A stretch of DNA of 19,125 nt from assembly GCA_022592435.1 (NCBI GenBank), contig JABYQS010000532.1:1-19125 (forward strand), given 5' to 3'. The DNA comes from Cerioporus squamosus (taxonomy: Eukaryota; Basidiomycota; Agaricomycetes; Polyporales; Polyporaceae). The notes under the pieces were generated by a model. It had not been told where the DNA came from and made no database searches. It saw nothing but the letters and a program-made list of their open reading frames with translations. The first letter of the stretch is position 1. Every line of letters starts with the position of its first letter. Below are positions 17,773-19,125 of the stretch, piece after piece. The position numbers were made by a program, and so were the translations under genes.

Positions 17773-18305
17773 AGGGGCGACCTCGGCGCCCTGTTCACGT
17801 CCCACCATGCCGCCAGATCCTCACCACTGCCGTGATCTACAGTCAATAATCGGAAGTATACGATCGCGAAGCGCCAGCCCAGCGCTGGTGCGCATCTCGA
17901 CTCCCCCAGCTCGCCCGGACCCGTGGAACGTCATACACATACCCTACGCATGCTGCATACACCCCGGATGTACCTCACCGTCGCTGCCCGGTGCCCGTTG
18001 CTGTTGTAACCCCTATCCGTCTGTCTGCTCTGCCATTCTGCATTCCTGTCCTGTATACACTATTCGCGCTCTCCCCGTCCTCGACTCGAGAGGCGGCGGA
18101 TGCCCGCGACTATTTACTGGCGCCTCCATCCTCTACTAATGTCATGGGACCCTCACTCTTCTTCCTCTGTACATTCGGATGTTGACGCGCCCCCGTCGAT
18201 CTTGTTCCTCTGCTTGTTTCTCGTCGCTCGCGATGTGACGGAGCGCTGATCGCGAATCCTCCAATAGAGAGCCCGCCCTGCCTTCTTGTACCGCTGCTGC
18301 TGTCC

Positions 18306-18330
18306 TGCCACCTGCCACCTGCCACCTGCC
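18306..18330 (+). repeat. Tandem repeat TGCCACC, ~3.6 units
   Basis: Exact 7-base units occur at 18306, 18313 and 18320, plus a partial unit. They lie just before an AT-rich TATATATTA stretch. Confidence 0.8.
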
Positions 18331-18473
18331 TTGTATCTCTATATATTATTGTGCGTACGTACGGCCGGTCATACGCTATTGGCTAATTGTAATTCGGGTT
18401 CGAGTTCCGCTGCTCTGCCGCTAGCGCTGTTCGAGTTGTTTGTCATTCGTCGGACACAGCCTCCTTGCAGCTG

Positions 18474-18494
18474 GCATGATGCATGATGCATGAT
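18474..18494 (+). repeat. Tandem repeat GCATGAT, 3 units
   Basis: Three exact 7-base units are followed by more GCATG-type sequence (18500-18508). Confidence 0.8.
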
Positions 18495-18522
18495 GCCACA
18501 TGCATGCAGATCATACCATATA

Positions 18523-18536
18523 GGATGCGGGATGCG
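18523..18536 (+). repeat. Tandem repeat GGATGCG, 2 units
   Basis: Two exact 7-base units lie close to the GCATGAT repeat. This is the third 7-base tandem repeat within 230 bases. Confidence 0.6.
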
Positions 18537-18844
18537 GGACGGGCGATGGGCAATGGAAACGCGCTGAGCAGCACCGTCGTTCGCGGGTCACCGGTCATCC
18601 GGGACCATACATGATGAGCATACTCATCAGTACTCAGAAGTTGGCTGTGCTTGACCGATATCGCGCCGTGGCCCACTCTCGCTCGTCGCGCTCAGTCCCG
18701 GCGGCCGGCCCCGAACCTTGTCAAGGTGAGGAACCCAAGCTCAAGAGCCTGAGCTCTCCGAAGGGCAAGAGAAGCTCCATCGACCCCAAGCCACCTATAT
18801 CAGTCGCATGCTGCTATCACAGCCAGCGTCCGTTCAAGCGTTCA

Positions 18845-18871
18845 TGTTCGCGTTCGCGTTCGTACGTTCGC
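18845..18871 (+). repeat. Hexamer tandem repeat GTTCGC
   Basis: Two exact units (18846-18857) are followed by a partial unit and an interrupted further copy (GTTCGTACGTTCGC). It lies in the putative leader of the edge ORF. Confidence 0.6.
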
Positions 18872-18884
18872 CATCCGCAGACAC

Positions 18885-19125
18885 ATGCCAGCCTTCGTGA
18901 TGACGGTCGCCACGGAGCCGCAGATGCGCGCCCATCTCACGCGGGGTTCGGGCTTCGGGGTTCGGGACTTCCTGCCTTCCAAACGCAAGGTCGCCGTGCC
19001 GTCCAGCATGTGCACGTCGACGGCCTGTCAGCTAGCTCGAACTCAAAGCTTCGCAGTCCGGAACTCGGCGGCGCGATCCGCAGGAGGCTGTGCACTTCCT
19101 GCTTCGTCGCACTTTGAGGGCTGAT
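18885..19125 (+). CDS. Possible start of an unrecognised gene, running to the right edge
   Basis: An ATG at 18885 opens a frame, beginning MPAFVMTVATEPQMRAHLTRG, that reaches a TGA about 80 codons later at the edge unless introns intervene. A TATAT sequence at about 18796 lies ~90 bases upstream and could be a core promoter. No domain is recognised, and composition drifts to serine/alanine-rich sequence after ~35 codons, so an intron or a chance frame is possible. Confidence 0.2.

Larger units (their letters stand above)
17773..18884. other. Downstream intergenic region
   Basis: No recognised gene in about 1.1 kb after the G-alpha stop. It should contain the 3' end of the G-alpha transcript, but no distinct polyadenylation signal stands out. 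A TATATATTA stretch at about 18340-18348 and several short tandem repeats (18306, 18474, 18523) are the only structure seen. Confidence 0.45.

Noticed and set aside
18398..18409. GGTTCGAGTTCC resembling a tRNA T-loop
   Set aside because: No D-arm, anticodon arm or acceptor stem can be formed with the preceding ~60 bases.

Overview
The window looks like nuclear DNA of a filamentous basidiomycete, probably an Agaricomycete. It is GC-rich, genes are split by many 48-72 bp GT-AG introns with CTRAY-type branch sites, and the one recognisable gene is a divergent, long fungal heterotrimeric G-protein alpha subunit (G-alpha). No bacterial-type operons, rRNA, tRNA or CRISPR were seen.

Layout: (1) 1-~5525 is copy 1 of a ~5.5 kb direct repeat. 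It holds a TATA-like promoter near 743, a ~0.67 kb foldback/TIR element (1751-2423) and a G-alpha gene starting at 3581 that is cut off inside an intron after 408 codons. (2) ~5525-10909 is single-copy spacer. Its centre (about 6400-8670) is a plus-strand run of short exons and canonical introns, part of it tandemly duplicated with a ~0.7 kb period. The 7-mer CCGGGAG occurs 16 times in its exons and never in its introns. A small two-exon ORF (8912-9261) and a G-rich tract follow. (3) 10910-~16460 is copy 2 of the repeat, with the same promoter-like site, TIR element and G-alpha gene. (4) 16461-17772 is single-copy DNA carrying the rest of the copy-2 gene, ending in a clear G-alpha C-terminus. 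(5) 17773-19125 is mostly intergenic with small tandem repeats and a possible gene start near the right edge.

Neither G-alpha copy is intact as read. Copy 1 has an open frame but no 3' end. Copy 2 has all 13 exons but two single-base deletions that break the frame where copy 1 is intact. This may be a recent segmental duplication with decay, or two haplotypes of a dikaryon joined in tandem with homopolymer errors. The most unusual feature is the spliced, tandemly duplicated array. Its homologous exons do not keep a common reading frame but do keep perfect short hairpins and an exon-only motif, so it may be a non-coding or structured transcript.
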